From contig CM068367.1 in NCBI GenBank assembly GCA_034769895.1, forward strand, positions 1,317,533,046-1,317,597,045: 64,000 nucleotides of DNA, in the 5' to 3' direction. Every line of letters starts with the position of its first letter. The stretch's first letter is position 1. Positions 1-11,312 of this stretch are shown piece after piece. Both the position numbers and the translations under genes were made by a program. The notes under the pieces are model-generated. The model saw only the letters and a program-made list of their open reading frames with translations, had not been told where the DNA came from and did no database searches. Origin of the DNA: Magicicada septendecula (Eukaryota > Arthropoda > Insecta > Hemiptera > Cicadidae).

Positions 1-200
1 CAATTATACAAAAAACTAACAATAATTTGGATCCCTGCGCCAATCCCTTTCCTCCATACACCACCCCCACTATACCTTTCAAAATAAAAACCGTTACAGG
101 TTAATGGCAGTCTGTCTCAAAGCTGACGAAGGCGAACACCATGCCAAAACGCGTACGAGAAGAAAAGACAAGTAAGTTTCAGAAGTTGAAAGTTTCAATA
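1..200 (+). repeat. Penelope-like terminal repeat fragment with degraded hammerhead-like core
   Basis: This stretch is about 80 percent identical by eye to 3160-3365. It contains CTGACGA (123-129), a short stem-loop, and CAAAAC in place of GAAAC. It resembles the terminal repeats of Penelope-like elements, known to carry hammerhead ribozymes. Confidence 0.5.
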
Positions 201-343
201 TTCTATAAAGTGTAGTGCTGTAAAAAAAGATGATGAACAATCAAAACAACTTAAATTGGTATTCCCAAAGGGAAATAGGCCTAATAAATTCTCTTGTAAT
301 TATCTTGTTGGTACATCCTCTTCATTCACTTTTTTAAATATTA

Positions 344-400
<57 letters not shown>

Positions 401-404
<4 letters not shown>

Positions 405-920
405 CTTTCACTGTGAACACTTACTTTTTGGTTTTGTTTCCCAAACGTTTCAACGTGGTGTTCGTCTTCCTCAGTGGGATTTGAAATACTGAATGTCTGT
501 ACATAGTAATGGTTATGGGTTGTAGGTGTGTGTGGTGGGGGTTACTGGTGGGAGGGAATTGGCGCTAGGATTCAAAGCGTGTGTTTGAATCAGTGTATCG
601 AAAAGTATGTGTGATCTCTAATGTAATTGTTCATTTAATATGTTGTTTGGTTATCCACACTACAACCAAACAACATATTAAATGAACAATTACATTATAG
701 ATCACACATACTTTTCGATACACTGATTCAAACATGCACTTTAAATCCTAGCGCCAATTCCCTCCCACCAGCAACCCCCACCACACACACCTACAACCCA
801 TAACGGTTACTATGAACAGACATTCAGTATTTCAAATCCCACTTAGGAAGACGAACACCACATTGAAACGTTTGGGAAACAAAACCAAAAAGTAAGTGTT
901 CACAGTGAAAGTTTAATATA
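401..920. repeat. Long near-perfect fold-back (inverted repeat) of a PLE-type terminal repeat
   Basis: Arms of about 255 bp (401-655 and 666-920) are near-perfect inverted copies around a loop of about ten bases. Each arm contains the element family also seen at 1-200 and 3160-3365, including a hammerhead-like core (minus strand 441-478; plus strand about 837-876, degraded). A (TA)n tract at 345-400 borders the left arm. Confidence 0.85.
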
Positions 921-1620
921 TATTGCGACAACACAAATTACTAAACTATTGGCGCATAGGATATGGTAGTATGTGTATCTTAAAGCAAAAGTCTATATTG
1001 GAGGGTTTAAGATTATTTATTGCACAAGACATATGTAATTGTTTATATGGTATATTTGATAAGTATAATAATGGTAGTGTTTGATATATAGTCTTTTAAA
1101 GTGTTAATCACTGTTCATACACATGATGTGATACGTTACATAAGTGATGATTCCCACGACGATGTTGCTGAAAAGAAGGGGGGGCTTTGCTGTGTCGTTG
1201 AGTCGTCCGGCGTGGCTTAATGATGACAGACGGTTCACCCTGGAAACGCTTTCAGCGGGGCTGGTGTCCTGTAGTTCCAACGATGACACTGACGCTTCGC
1301 ATACCACAACGGTTCTATGGATATTATTGGTTAAATTTCATATAGAGTTTATAACTTACAAGTATCTCAGGTAACAGTGAGTTTTATATATAACAATGGT
1401 ATATTAAGCTTATACCACTCCGGACTCTTCAAGTGTCCACGCGTACCACTGGGTCTACCGCGATCAGCAGACCTCCCTATGCGGAAATCTTCCACTAACG
1501 CGGAAACTTCTTGATGATAAAATTTACTACTACGAAATTATTAAATTTTACTGGCACTGCAGAAATCTCATACAGTGACACAGTTCAAGCTCACTTATTA
1601 CACACGTAATGCTTTAGTAA
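921..1620. other. No gene recognised
   Basis: AT-rich sequence with a slightly GC-richer part at 1150-1310. Two short overlapping frames there resemble nothing I know. Confidence 0.5.
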
Positions 1621-1955
1621 TAATGCCGTCTGTAGAGAGGTAATATTTAACTGTTCTGAGTCTTCGCACGCGTTACTACCGCCGAATGGTCTTAACAAAT
1701 TCTTGCAAGCCGAAAATCTTGAACAAGACTTGCACGTCCCGATCGTGATAGCTACCGGAGAAGAACTAAATGTTGTATTTATGAATGCTATGTTTCAATA
1801 ACAATACTGTGTGTAGATGTAATACACAAACAGTTCTGAGTCTTCACCCGCGTTACTACCGCCGAATAGTCTTTACAGATTCTTGCAAGCGGAAAATCTT
1901 GAACAAGAATTGCACGTCCCGATCGCGATAGCTGGCTGAGAAGAACTGCCTGTGT
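1621..1955 (+). repeat. Tandem duplication of about 180 bp
   Basis: The block with CTGAGTCTTC...CGCGTTACTACCGCCGAAT at about 1656 recurs at about 1836. Both copies continue through TTGCACGTCCCGATCG. Identity is high but not complete. No coding content is recognised. Confidence 0.8.
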
Positions 1956-2613
1956 AACAACAGGCTTAACAAAATTTCCGACTGCCTTCCAGCATTTAAT
2001 TGGTGGAAGGAAGTCACATGGTTACATACAACATGACATGCAACTTTTCATGCCATAAAGTGCATCAACATTGTAAGAGCCTGCATAGCTGGTAATCACA
2101 GAATACCCTTATCTCATGCATGACTGCATACTTTAATAAAATCATATTTGAACGACAACTAATAGACAGAAATATACAGGGACTGTAGCTAATACAGTAG
2201 TCTATGTTCAGCTCAGTGTCATAACACAACGATAACTAACTCACGCACGGCCGGGGACACGTTTATCACTCACGCACACGCGCACATTTCCACAGACATA
2301 GTATATGAATAAACAACAAATAAATAATACACAGTTTAATAAACCTAATTCCTTATCCTTACTAAAATACAACTGATATCACAACCAAATCTAACAAACT
2401 ACCAATTTAAACATGAATGTTCATAGTCTGTGTATTATACAATCCTGCCCTGCTTATCAGGATCCTGTGTTTCATTGCAATATATAATTCTCTTGTTTCT
2501 TATTTTCTTTTAAACAGTAATAGTTTAATAAAGTCACAGTGTAAAGTAACACTGTTAATAATACTTTTAGTTTCAATTTATTTCTTATAACAAATTATAT
2601 AGTATAGGTTATA

Positions 2614-2717
2614 TAATATCTTCAAATAAATACACTGCAAGTAGGTTTATTAATATATTAATATGTTTATCTAGGTGAAAATAAACCTACTTGCAGTGTA
2701 TTTATTTGAAGATATTA
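2614..2717. repeat. Short hairpin with 37-bp perfect arms
   Basis: 2614-2650 and 2681-2717 are exact reverse complements (TAATATCTTCAAATAAATAC... against ...GTATTTATTTGAAGATATTA) around a 30-bp loop. It looks like a tiny fold-back element. The sequence at 1956-2613 shows nothing recognisable. Confidence 0.8.
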
Positions 2718-2896
2718 CATAGGAGACCTTCAGGAAACTCAAAACGACTTACTTACAAAGGATAATATAGGTTATGTATAATTAGTATGTATATGTATAG
2801 GTTATGTATTAACAGGTATTTGTACCTGTTATTTTTTTGGAACGGTATTTTCATACCTATTATTTTAAAATAACAGTTTAGCCCACCTCTACCAGG

Positions 2897-4127
2897 CAGT
2901 GTTGCCAGGTCAATAAGTCTTCTTTTCCCCACATTGCTACCCAAAATTTCTCCACTTAGCCATAAAAATCCCCACTGCCACAAATACGTCTGCTTTTTGG
3001 AGAGTTTCATTTTATAGCGTCTGAGTATGTTCTAAATGTTTAAATACTATTACAAGAAGAATATAAATATTAAAAACTTGTTTTAAGTATGAAAAAAATG
3101 TGGGGAAACAAGCAAACAACATACTTAACGACCAATTACAATATAAATCACATACACTTTTCAACACAATTATACAAAAAACAAACAATAATTTGGATCC
3201 CCGCGCCAATCCCCTTCCTCTACACACCACCCCCACTATACCTTCCAAGCAATAACCGTTACAAAGTACTGGCAGTCTGTTTCTAAGCTGACGAAGGCGA
3301 ACACGACGCCGAAACGCGTTCGACGGAAAAAGACAAGTAAGTTCACAAGAGAAAGTTTCATTATTATATAAAAAAAAATGTTCTAACCTGCTGAGGTCAG
3401 CCTCAATATTATTTGAAAACCTTTTCATGCACTTAGTTCAGTATAGACTTGAGTTTTAATATTCACACATTACACTATAGTTAACAACTTTCCATTTGTT
3501 TAATTCACAAAAACAATTTACAATTCGCTAACGATTCGATAAATGGCACTGTATTCGTCAGGTAAGCACAGTACTGTGGCAAAAGAATCGTTTTCCACAC
3601 TGACGATGGCCTCCAGAGGAGAGGCTGAAACATCTGTTAGTAACAACAGGAGTACACTACGGCCCAATACCCCGGAGTTTAGTTAGATTGTTTCCAACAT
3701 TGTTGACACCGGCCATCATAAATTCTAACTTATCCATGCAGTATTGTAAATAACTGTGTAATCCTGTGAATCCCAGTATGTTAGTTGTGCAACTAGCTTA
3801 CAAAGGTATTTTGACGAATTATCGTTGCTAAGGCAGTTTACAAGAGCAGGAGACCCATGGATCCCTCCTGGTGGTTCCCTAAATTCGGGTTCAGTATTTA
3901 TGGTAATCAGGCTTCAAAAATCTTTAAAAAAGAAAAAAATATATTTTTTTTACTGAATAGTTATTAAAATACGCATAAACTATAACTTTACACATTTAAT
4001 AATTTTTATTATTTGAAATCGCCACCAATTCGCCACATTACACAAATCCCCACCATTTCCCCACTTACCATTTTGAGGCTTCAAATTTCGCTACTATGGG
4101 GAAAAATCCCCACACCTGGCAACCCTG
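2897..4127. mobile_element. hAT-like non-autonomous element with nested PLE repeat
   Basis: Ends are CAGTGTTGCCAGGT (2897) and ACCTGGCAACCCTG (to 4127), inverted copies with two differences. Flanking octamers CTACCAGG and GTTCCAGG agree at 6 of 8 positions, as expected for a decayed 8-bp target duplication. Inner sequence near both ends is rich in CCCCAC and related runs. The interior holds PLE-type repeats (3160-3365 and 3600-3640) and no transposase. Confidence 0.55.
3160..3365 (+). repeat. PLE-type terminal repeat with well-preserved hammerhead-like motif
   Basis: Within it, 3275-3334 can fold as a type-I hammerhead: distal stem I GTCTGTTTC with GAAAAAGAC, core CTGACGA, stem II GGCG/CGCC, core GAAA, and a short stem III around a GTT cleavage triplet. 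One extra base lies between CTGACGA and stem II, as in all other copies in this window. Homologous to 1-200 and to the arms of 401-920. Confidence 0.55.
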
Positions 4128-5985
4128 GTTCCAGGGAAGTTCATCGTGATGACATCGCCATCTAGTGAGGAATGAAATACCGTTTAGTGTAAATGGTCAC
4201 ACATAGAGTGCGTCGTGATGTCATTCAAGAGTTCCAATTTTAAGGTAATATTTACCAGTTACCAGAACAACTTTCAGATATCGGGAAAACCTATACCATA
4301 AGTTAACAATAATTTATTACCATAATCCCGAGTTTATTATCATACCCATTTTTATTTTAAAAAACGGTGAAGGTAAATATAAATTTATAATTATAAAAAC
4401 GAAGTTTGTTCAAAAATCACGTCAGAATGATAAAGTTGGTTATAAATTACAAATAATTTACAAATAATTATTTACTACAGAATAAGGACAATGTATTATC
4501 AATAAATATAACAGACGAGTTCAAGTCGATTGAAAGTGCCCATCTTTACCTACAAGTCGTTGCAGTTGTTAGTTGAAACCGTCAGAGAGCACTGCCGATG
4601 TATTTTTATTCGTAGTAATACACTACTAGTCACCCTGAAGAAATCGTTACCTCGAAGAACGTACTCTGTTACTTTTAATTTACATATTTGGTGTTATGAA
4701 ATATTGGTAAAATCAAAGTACTTGCTAGCTTTAAAAATAACCGAATAAACACTATGACCTAAGTTGCTGCAGATTTTGTACGATCACGAAAATTTAAAAT
4801 TTTGGAAAAATATTCTGTGACTTTAAATTACAATCACCCGATTAACTTTCGTTCTATAAGAGAAAGGTCTACAGTGTAAGAGAAGAGATTTTAGAACAAA
4901 CTTTGTGTTTTGTAACAATTAACGTTAAATCACGTTGAATGTGAGACATTCTTTCCTACTGTTGTTACAAAGACAACAAGTCTCAGTCTGTTGATATTAC
5001 AAGTCTCATCTATGCTTATTCTTTGATTTCCCTCATCCTAGTTTACGTCCATCCTGTGGACAAAAATTTCGTAATCTTCAAGACATAACCAGGTTCTCAC
5101 AACTCCTCCAGGGTTTCTTACCAGAAAGCGGATAGGAAAACGCCTCCCAAATATGGGAGGTAGGAGGTAGGCTGTTGAGGGTCAGATCCTGTTGACCCGG
5201 GATCCTCTTCTTCTCCCAGCGAAAGATAGAAAATGCTCTAAAAAGAACACTTGGTACAAGAAAAATTTCGAATTAATTTTTAGGTTAAATTTTAGGTCTA
5301 TCACAACCGGCAACAGGTGATATACGCCACGCTACTGCGAAAACGTATTGACATATGACATGATTTATTCCAAACAAACGACTAAAGCATTATCGCTGAC
5401 GCTGAAATTTTTTGTTCTTAACCTGAACCGCCGTCTCTTTGGTTTCACGATTTTTTCAAATTATTTTTCGCAGTACAAAACAATTGTAACACTGCGTTTA
5501 TCTCTATCAGTTGACATGACATTCGCATCAGTGCCTCAGATTTCAGCGCTCCTATGCACATGAGAAAGACGATTCAGTCGTCATCTAGAAAGACGATTCA
5601 ACAAGTCGTCCCAGCCAAGTGAAACTTACTGGTAGTAACTATTATCTGATGAACAGATTAATTAACACTTGCCTGAGCTGCTGCATCCAGCGAAGCTTTG
5701 AAATAACAAGTGTACTCGGTAAACTTAAAGTTATCGTAAGTTATCGAATTCTCATATCTTTTTCGCTTCTGTAGATGTTTTGTTCTTGTACAATATTCTT
5801 GTTAACAAACGCACACAAGCTAAATTGAGCAGTTCATAATACTGAGCAATTTTATTATTTTATTTTGTATGTCAGGAATCACGTCCACAAATCGATGAAT
5901 ATACTATTATTTTAAAAATTAGCAATTAAAGTTTTATCGCATAAGAAATTTCATAACATAAAATAAATCGTAATATGACCAACAT
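4128..5985. other. No gene recognised
   Basis: AT-rich, low-complexity intergenic-like DNA. Near 5305-5345 a short stretch resembles the end of the MITE at 7451-7897 (ACGCCACGCTACTGCG). Confidence 0.5.
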
Positions 5986-5989
5986 TCCT

Positions 5990-6600
5990 TTCCTTACTTT
6001 CCCTGGCGTTACAGCCTAGCGTGGGTTTTAGTCCGCTTAATGACTTTCTTCCATTCCGTCCTCTCATTACACATCTGTCTCCATCCCCTCGCGTTCATAC
6101 ATCTCAAATCATCATACACGTTATCCAACCATCTCTTTTTGGGTCTGGCTCTATTTCTTCTTCCTACCAGTCTCCAATCTGCAGTTCTCTTAGCCATCCT
6201 TCTGTCTCCATTCGCCTTACGTGGCCCAGCCATTCAAGCCTCCTGCTCTTAATAAACCGGACTACGTCGGCACCCCGATCAGTTGGTCCAGTTGATGGTT
6301 CATTCGAATCCTCCAATAGCCATTTTCCGTTTGTCCAAAGATTTTTCGCAAGACTTTTTGTTCAAATATTCTTAGATGTTGCTCCTCTGTTCTGGTTAAT
6401 GTCTAGGCTTCGCATCCGTATGTTACTACCGGTCGTATAAGATTTTTGTATATAGTCAACTTAAGTTGTTTGCTTAACATCCTAGATTTGAAAAGCTTTT
6501 CATAGAAGTAATAACACCTGTTGCCTGTTGCCACATACGATGCGGGACTTTATTTCATTGCTGCAAGAGTTGTTCTGAGTAATTTGTGAATCTAAGTAAG
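5990..6600 (-). pseudogene. Non-LTR retrotransposon, reverse transcriptase C-terminus, decayed
   Basis: The minus strand encodes pieces of the C-terminal region of an insect non-LTR reverse transcriptase: a RPVVTYGCEA-type block followed by an in-frame stop, LTRTEEQHLRIFEQKVLRKI, then after a frame change KKRWLDNVYDDLRCMNARGWRQM and WKKVIKRTKTHARL at the end (6009-6233). The 3' side on that strand begins with the TGGCGTTACAGCC-type sequence also seen near the other non-LTR ends in this window. It is 5' truncated, with a stop and a frameshift, so it is dead. Confidence 0.8.
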
Positions 6601-6639
6601 AAAATTGTTGGACACGTTCAAATGTATAAATATAACAAT

Positions 6640-7173
6640 GCCCAATCAAATACATCTGAGCCTAATGCTAGCTCGTACTTTTCTACAAGTTATGTCAAAG
6701 AGCTGTCTGAAAAACTCAAAAAATGCCTACTAAAAATTCAAAAACTTTAGCATTCAAAAACCAACCTGCTGTACGATCCCTTTCCTCGAGCCTCAAAGAC
6801 CCGTCACCCAAAGACAAACGATCTAATGTTGTATACACCGTCCAATGACTGTCCAGCCACTTACACTGGTATTATGTCCCAATTTTTACACAAGAGAGTT
6901 TATCAGCATAGGTATGATTGCCATAAAAAAACTCATAACGATAACCCCAACGCTTTCGTATCTCACCATTTAAACACCGGCCATGAATTTGATTTCAATA
7001 ACACCAAAATTAAACATTACGAAAATAATTATTTCAAAAGATGCGTACTGAAAATGATTCAAATAAAATGTGACCCTCATTCATTAATTTTTGCACAGAT
7101 ACATAAAATCATTCGTCCAGCTACGCTCAACTTATACAGACCGTTAAGGTATGATTTCGAAGAAACGTTATAG
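6640..7173 (+). pseudogene. Penelope-like element, GIY-YIG endonuclease end
   Basis: 6826-7173 encodes 115 residues with the PLE endonuclease pattern: a CNDCP-like Cys pair (first Cys changed to Ser), TYTG in place of YIG, then RVYQHRYDCHKKTHNDNP and HHLNTGHEFDF. Upstream (6640-6825) shorter out-of-frame pieces resemble the linker between the reverse transcriptase and the endonuclease. It is a 5'-truncated, decayed copy. GIY-YIG domains nick the target DNA for PLE insertion. Confidence 0.75.
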
Positions 7174-7450
7174 TCAGTTTGTCCCCTAAAAGATGCTTCA
7201 TATGTGTTGGTATCTTTGTCGGCCCAGCACGTCGTCAGATATTAATTGGCGTCACTCCTTCTTGCAGTTGTAAATCACTCCCTAACTGCCTTCTTAACAC
7301 GTGCTACTTTCAATTCCTTCATAAGTCAAATAATGTACAAGTGTCATCTGTTTCTGTTTATAAATAGGGCGGTTGGTCTGGGGAAACTTACAGTTGTGCG
7401 TTTGGCGTCAGCAGCAATTGTAAGTGCCTCACTCAAACACAACTCGGGGA

Positions 7451-7897
7451 GAGGTAAGTTATATGTAATAAGAAATTATAGTACTGTAATTAGGAAAGTG
7501 CAGTAGCGTGGCGTCTATGTAACCGCTGTTGCCGGCGGCAGCAGTACTGGAAATAAGAGATAATAGGCTTACCTACCTACCTTTATCAGAACTATTGTGT
7601 TTTATTTCCACTCCGCTTTGCCTACGCAAATATGAGAATGTTTTCTCACAAATAAGAATATTTCCTCTTGTTTCCAGTACTGTTGCCGCCGGAGTTGTGT
7701 TTGTCCTACCTTTACGAGGACTAATTTGTTTCCTTTTCACTCGGATTTGCTCATGCATAAGTGATAATGTTTTCTCACAAATAAGCCTATTTTCTCTTAT
7801 TTCCAGTACTGTTGCAGCCGGCAACAGCGGTAACATGGACGCCACGCTACTGCGTTTTCGTAATTACTATAATTTCTCATTACATATAACTTACCTC
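7451..7897. mobile_element. MITE with terminal inverted repeats of about 108 bp
   Basis: 7451-7560 (GAGGTAAGTTATATGTAAT...) and 7790-7897 are inverted copies. Internal segments such as TTTCCAGTACTGTTGC(C/A)GCCGG are repeated again inside the element. There is no transposase. Part of its end also occurs near 5305-5345. Confidence 0.8.
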
Positions 7898-8564
7898 ATA
7901 TAACTTTAACGTTTTCATACTATTGAAAGGATAACGTAAATATTAAACATAATTTTGTTCATGATAAAAAAAGTAGTCCTATTCAGATGCTGAGAGATCG
8001 AGCCGAATACATTTGAAATCCTTTTCTTTTAATCAGTTCATTATTAGCCTAATATTTTACACAACTTTCAAATTGTTTAATTCACAAAAACAATTTAAAA
8101 TCAATGACACCTACTTTTTTTTTATAATATTTGTAGTATCGTCAATGAGAATGTTTGGAAACATGTCTGAAATGTTTAAAGAGTATAATTTTGTATTTTT
8201 CTTTACTTTGTACGTTTTTGGTTGATTTATGAGTTCGATTCTGGTTTTTTACATTGTACTGTATTTTACTGCAAGTTTTTTTTAATATTTCAAAATTCGC
8301 ATGACACAAGTTTTAAACAGCTGGGAAACAATAAATAAACTGACAGATGGTTTTCGAAATTAAAAGGTGTTCATATGAAATTAAATTTTGTACTTCGTAT
8401 TGTTTAAATTAGCAGCCATTCTTATTTTTCTTTTATAAAATTGCTAAACTGCTATAATTGTTATTGTTTAGACAAAGCTTTTCGTCATCACTGACATCTT
8501 CAGGTCTTAAACAACGTCTGTCAACTGTACGTTGTAGGCTTTTATACTTTAGGCCCCTCCCCTT

Positions 8565-8933
8565 ATGTCATCGCCCCTCCTATTGGTTCTAGCTGCTGCC
8601 GCTCTTCACGGGAACTTTGTCTACATTTTTCCGTTAGGCAAAATCTTTTACAACCCTAAAATAATTAATAGAATAGTTAAGAAAATAGAGGAAAATAAAG
8701 AAATAGAAAAGAACAAAAAAGAAAAAACAAATGAAGAAAAGAAATATAAAGGAGCAATAACATACATAGGATATCAAACAAAAATGTTACAAAAATGCTT
8801 CGAAAAATACGAAATACAGATAGGAATAAAGAAAACGAAAAATGTATTCGAATATATAAAAAATGCTAAAACAGAAGAAATTCCAATTAACAGAAAAAAG
8901 CGGCGTATACAAATTAAAATGTGGGGAATGTAA
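8565..8933 (+). pseudogene. PLE reverse transcriptase C-terminal fragment
   Basis: The first part lies in the terminal repeat and is probably not protein. From about 8640 the frame gives a Lys/Glu-rich segment and YKGAITYIGYQTKMLQKCF followed by a Lys-rich linker, as at the PLE RT-to-endonuclease junction. It runs out of frame at an A6 run near 8886-8891, where the endonuclease frame takes over. Confidence 0.75.
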
Positions 8934-9243
8934 TAAGATATATCTGGGCGAAACTGGAAGAAAATTTAAAATTCGAATGAATGAACATGCAAAAGGAGAA
9001 GGGGTTAGAACAACGAACTCACTATATGCAAGACATTTCAATGAATCAGGCCATAAATTTATAAATCCAAATGAAAATATGGAAATAATCAAAATAGAAA
9101 ACAATCCGCAAAAAAGAAAACTAATAGAAGAACTAGAAATACTTAAAGTTAAAAAAGAAGATAAGAATAAATTAATGAATATAAAAGTGGATTTTACAAA
9201 TGAAGAAATTAACAGGAGATTCAAACAATTTGACGGACGTTAG
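8863..9243 (+). pseudogene. PLE GIY-YIG endonuclease domain
   Basis: The endonuclease part reads SGVYKLKCGECNKIYLGETGRKFKIRMNEH: the GVY...YLG pair equals GIY-YIG, with the CxxC finger, the catalytic-site Arg and an SLYARHFNESGHKF block. The frame is intact to a stop at 9243, but its beginning is out of phase with the upstream RT fragment by one base in an A6 run. Confidence 0.8.
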
Positions 9244-9659
9244 TAAAATGCCTAACGGAAAAATGTAGACAAAGTTCCCGTGAAGAGCGGCAGCAGCTAG
9301 AACCAATAGGAGGGGCGATGACATAAGGGGAGGGGCCTAAAGTATAAAAGCCTACAACGTACAGTTGACAGACGTTGTTTAAGACCTGAAGATGTCAGTG
9401 ATGACGAAAACCTTTGTCTAAACAATAACAATTATAGCAGTTTAGCAATTTTATTAAATTTTGAAACTCACGAAAATTTTTTTGTTCTACTGCTAGCTGT
9501 AGATGTCCGTCCGCGAGCTATTAAACTGAACCCCGTATTTCCTATTTTGTGTTTATTCCGTCAGTGTCAGTACAGTTTTACACTCCGGTAAACGTGAACG
9601 GATACTTACAGTATCGTCGATTAAAGTCATTACAACATTTGAAGCTGCTGGAGTTTTGC

Positions 9660-9702
9660 TACGTCTTGTATAAATCTTTTATAAACCACCACCACCACCA
9701 CC

Positions 9703-9736
<34 letters not shown>

Positions 9737-9748
9737 TCAACATCAACC
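9660..9748. repeat. (ACC)n/(ATC)n microsatellite
   Basis: Runs of ACC followed by ATC triplets, next to the 3' end of the adjacent minus-strand non-LTR fragment and probably grown from its tail. Confidence 0.9.
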
Positions 9749-10375
9749 TTAAGGATTAGGCTCATCCTGAACCCGTTCCGGGACCCACATTGCTCTCGGC
9801 GGTCCTACATCTCTCTTCCCCAGCGGTCTGTAATCCATTGCTACCACTGGAATCCTGTCACCCGCCATTCTTCCTAAATGTTCACACCACATTCTTTTGT
9901 TGCTCCTTAGCTGTTCAAACAATGGGTCGATCCCCAGTTCCATCCTTATATCCACATTCTTCTTTCTATCGAGAATGGTATAGCCCAGAGTACTCCTGAT
10001 AAACTTCATCTCCGCTGCCTGAACCTTTGCTTTGTCTCTTTCTGTCATAACTCTAGCTTCATCTCCGTAAATCAAAACTGGTACGGCTACTGCATTAAAA
10101 AACCTTATCCTTGATTCCTTCTTTGTCTTATTGTTAAGGTATCTGTGAATTGTTCCACAGATATTCCTAAATTTGTTTAATTTTCCATCCAGATCAATTT
10201 CTGTCCCACATGTAACGTAAGATCCCAAGTGACTGAAATGCTGGACTTGCTCCATAATCATTCCATCTATAACTATTTTAGTTCTTACCGATTGCTTCCC
10301 TATGAATGCCATTGTTTTAGTCTTGTCCGCTGATATTTGAATACCATATTCATCCGCATTCGATTTAGTATGCAC
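9749..10375 (-). pseudogene. Non-LTR retrotransposon, reverse transcriptase C-terminal region
   Basis: 208 residues on the minus strand with the typical C-terminal pattern of insect non-LTR RTs: ISADKTKTMAFIGK, KIVIDGMIMEQVQHFSHLGSYV, LNKFRNICGTIHRYLNNKTK, AVPVLIYGDEARVMT, AAEMKFIRSTLGYT, and near the end RMAGDRIPVVAMDYRPLGKR. The catalytic RT part is missing (5' truncation). The frame is open throughout the piece. Related 3' ends lie near 46430-46560. Confidence 0.85.
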
Positions 10376-11312
10376 ATTGATTTTTGTAGTATCTTTTATA
10401 AACCAAAATCATAATTTTACAACTCTACCTGCATGCAATTTTTGTAGACATTTATACATTACATACTCTAATTGTTGTACAGTACGTAAATTGATTTTAT
10501 GTCAGATATAACATAACATCATACGAACACCTATTAATTTCCAAACGTGTCTGTACACTTTTTAGCGTATATTTAGCGTATGTTCCGTACATTTCTCAAT
10601 CACTCATCATGTTCTAAGTAGATTTTTCTTACCAGTAAATAAAAGTTTCAGTTCGTAGACTCACCGAAGACTGTCGTTCAAAACATATTAAAACATGGTA
10701 ATCCATTAAAATATTACGGATTGATGAGGAGAGATGGGCGAGGTGAAAATATAATTACAAAACAAGATAAAGATATAGAGTAAGAAAGGGGAAGTATATT
10801 AACAGTGCACAGAGCGACGGGAGAGGGCGGTTCGCTTAGAAACAGTAAATTCTGTTTCTCCTCTCCGCCAGACCATCTGCATATCACCCTGTGATATGAA
10901 TTATACAAAGCTCATTACGAGTGCGTGTTAGTACGTCCCCAATGTCTCAGTTAGAGGCGCGCACAAGCCGCTGTCAAGGGTTTCATTTTAACCCCTTAGC
11001 GATTTCCCAGTGTTAAGGTAATCATGATTACGCGTAATTTTTGTACTCTGGGGATCTGTCGAAGTATGCTGTTGCGTATACTATTAAAATGAAATGTTTA
11101 TGACATACTCTGTTACTCGCGCTCTCTGTGGCGGAATCTACTTTCTTTTTTATCCTAAGTCCCCTCCCCTCCACACACACAGCAAACATCAATAGTTAAA
11201 ATAATCGAAGCGATTCTCTTATCGATAGAAATTTATCTCTTCTTTTAATCTAGACATATTTGTTTATACTTAGACTTCTCATATTTTTTCCATCATCGTC
11301 GTCGTGATCACC
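10376..11312. other. No gene recognised; left flank of the Polinton
   Basis: AT-rich sequence with no coding pattern I recognise. It ends in GATCACC directly before the Polinton terminus. Confidence 0.5.

Larger units (their letters stand above)
8434..9454 (+). mobile_element. Truncated Penelope-like element flanked by inverted terminal repeats
   Basis: 8434-8640 and 9247-9454 are almost exact inverted repeats of about 208 bp. Between them lies the 3' part of a PLE ORF: the end of the reverse transcriptase (GAITYIGYQTKM, about 8640-8890) and a GIY-YIG endonuclease (8863-9243). Inverted terminal repeats around a 5'-truncated body are a known PLE architecture. The repeats contain a hammerhead-like core (minus strand about 8471-8503; plus strand 9386-9413). 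Confidence 0.85.

Noticed and set aside
9549..9752. Frame ending in a long His run
   Set aside because: Made by the ACC/ATC microsatellite. No conserved sequence, and it overlaps the tail of a non-LTR element.
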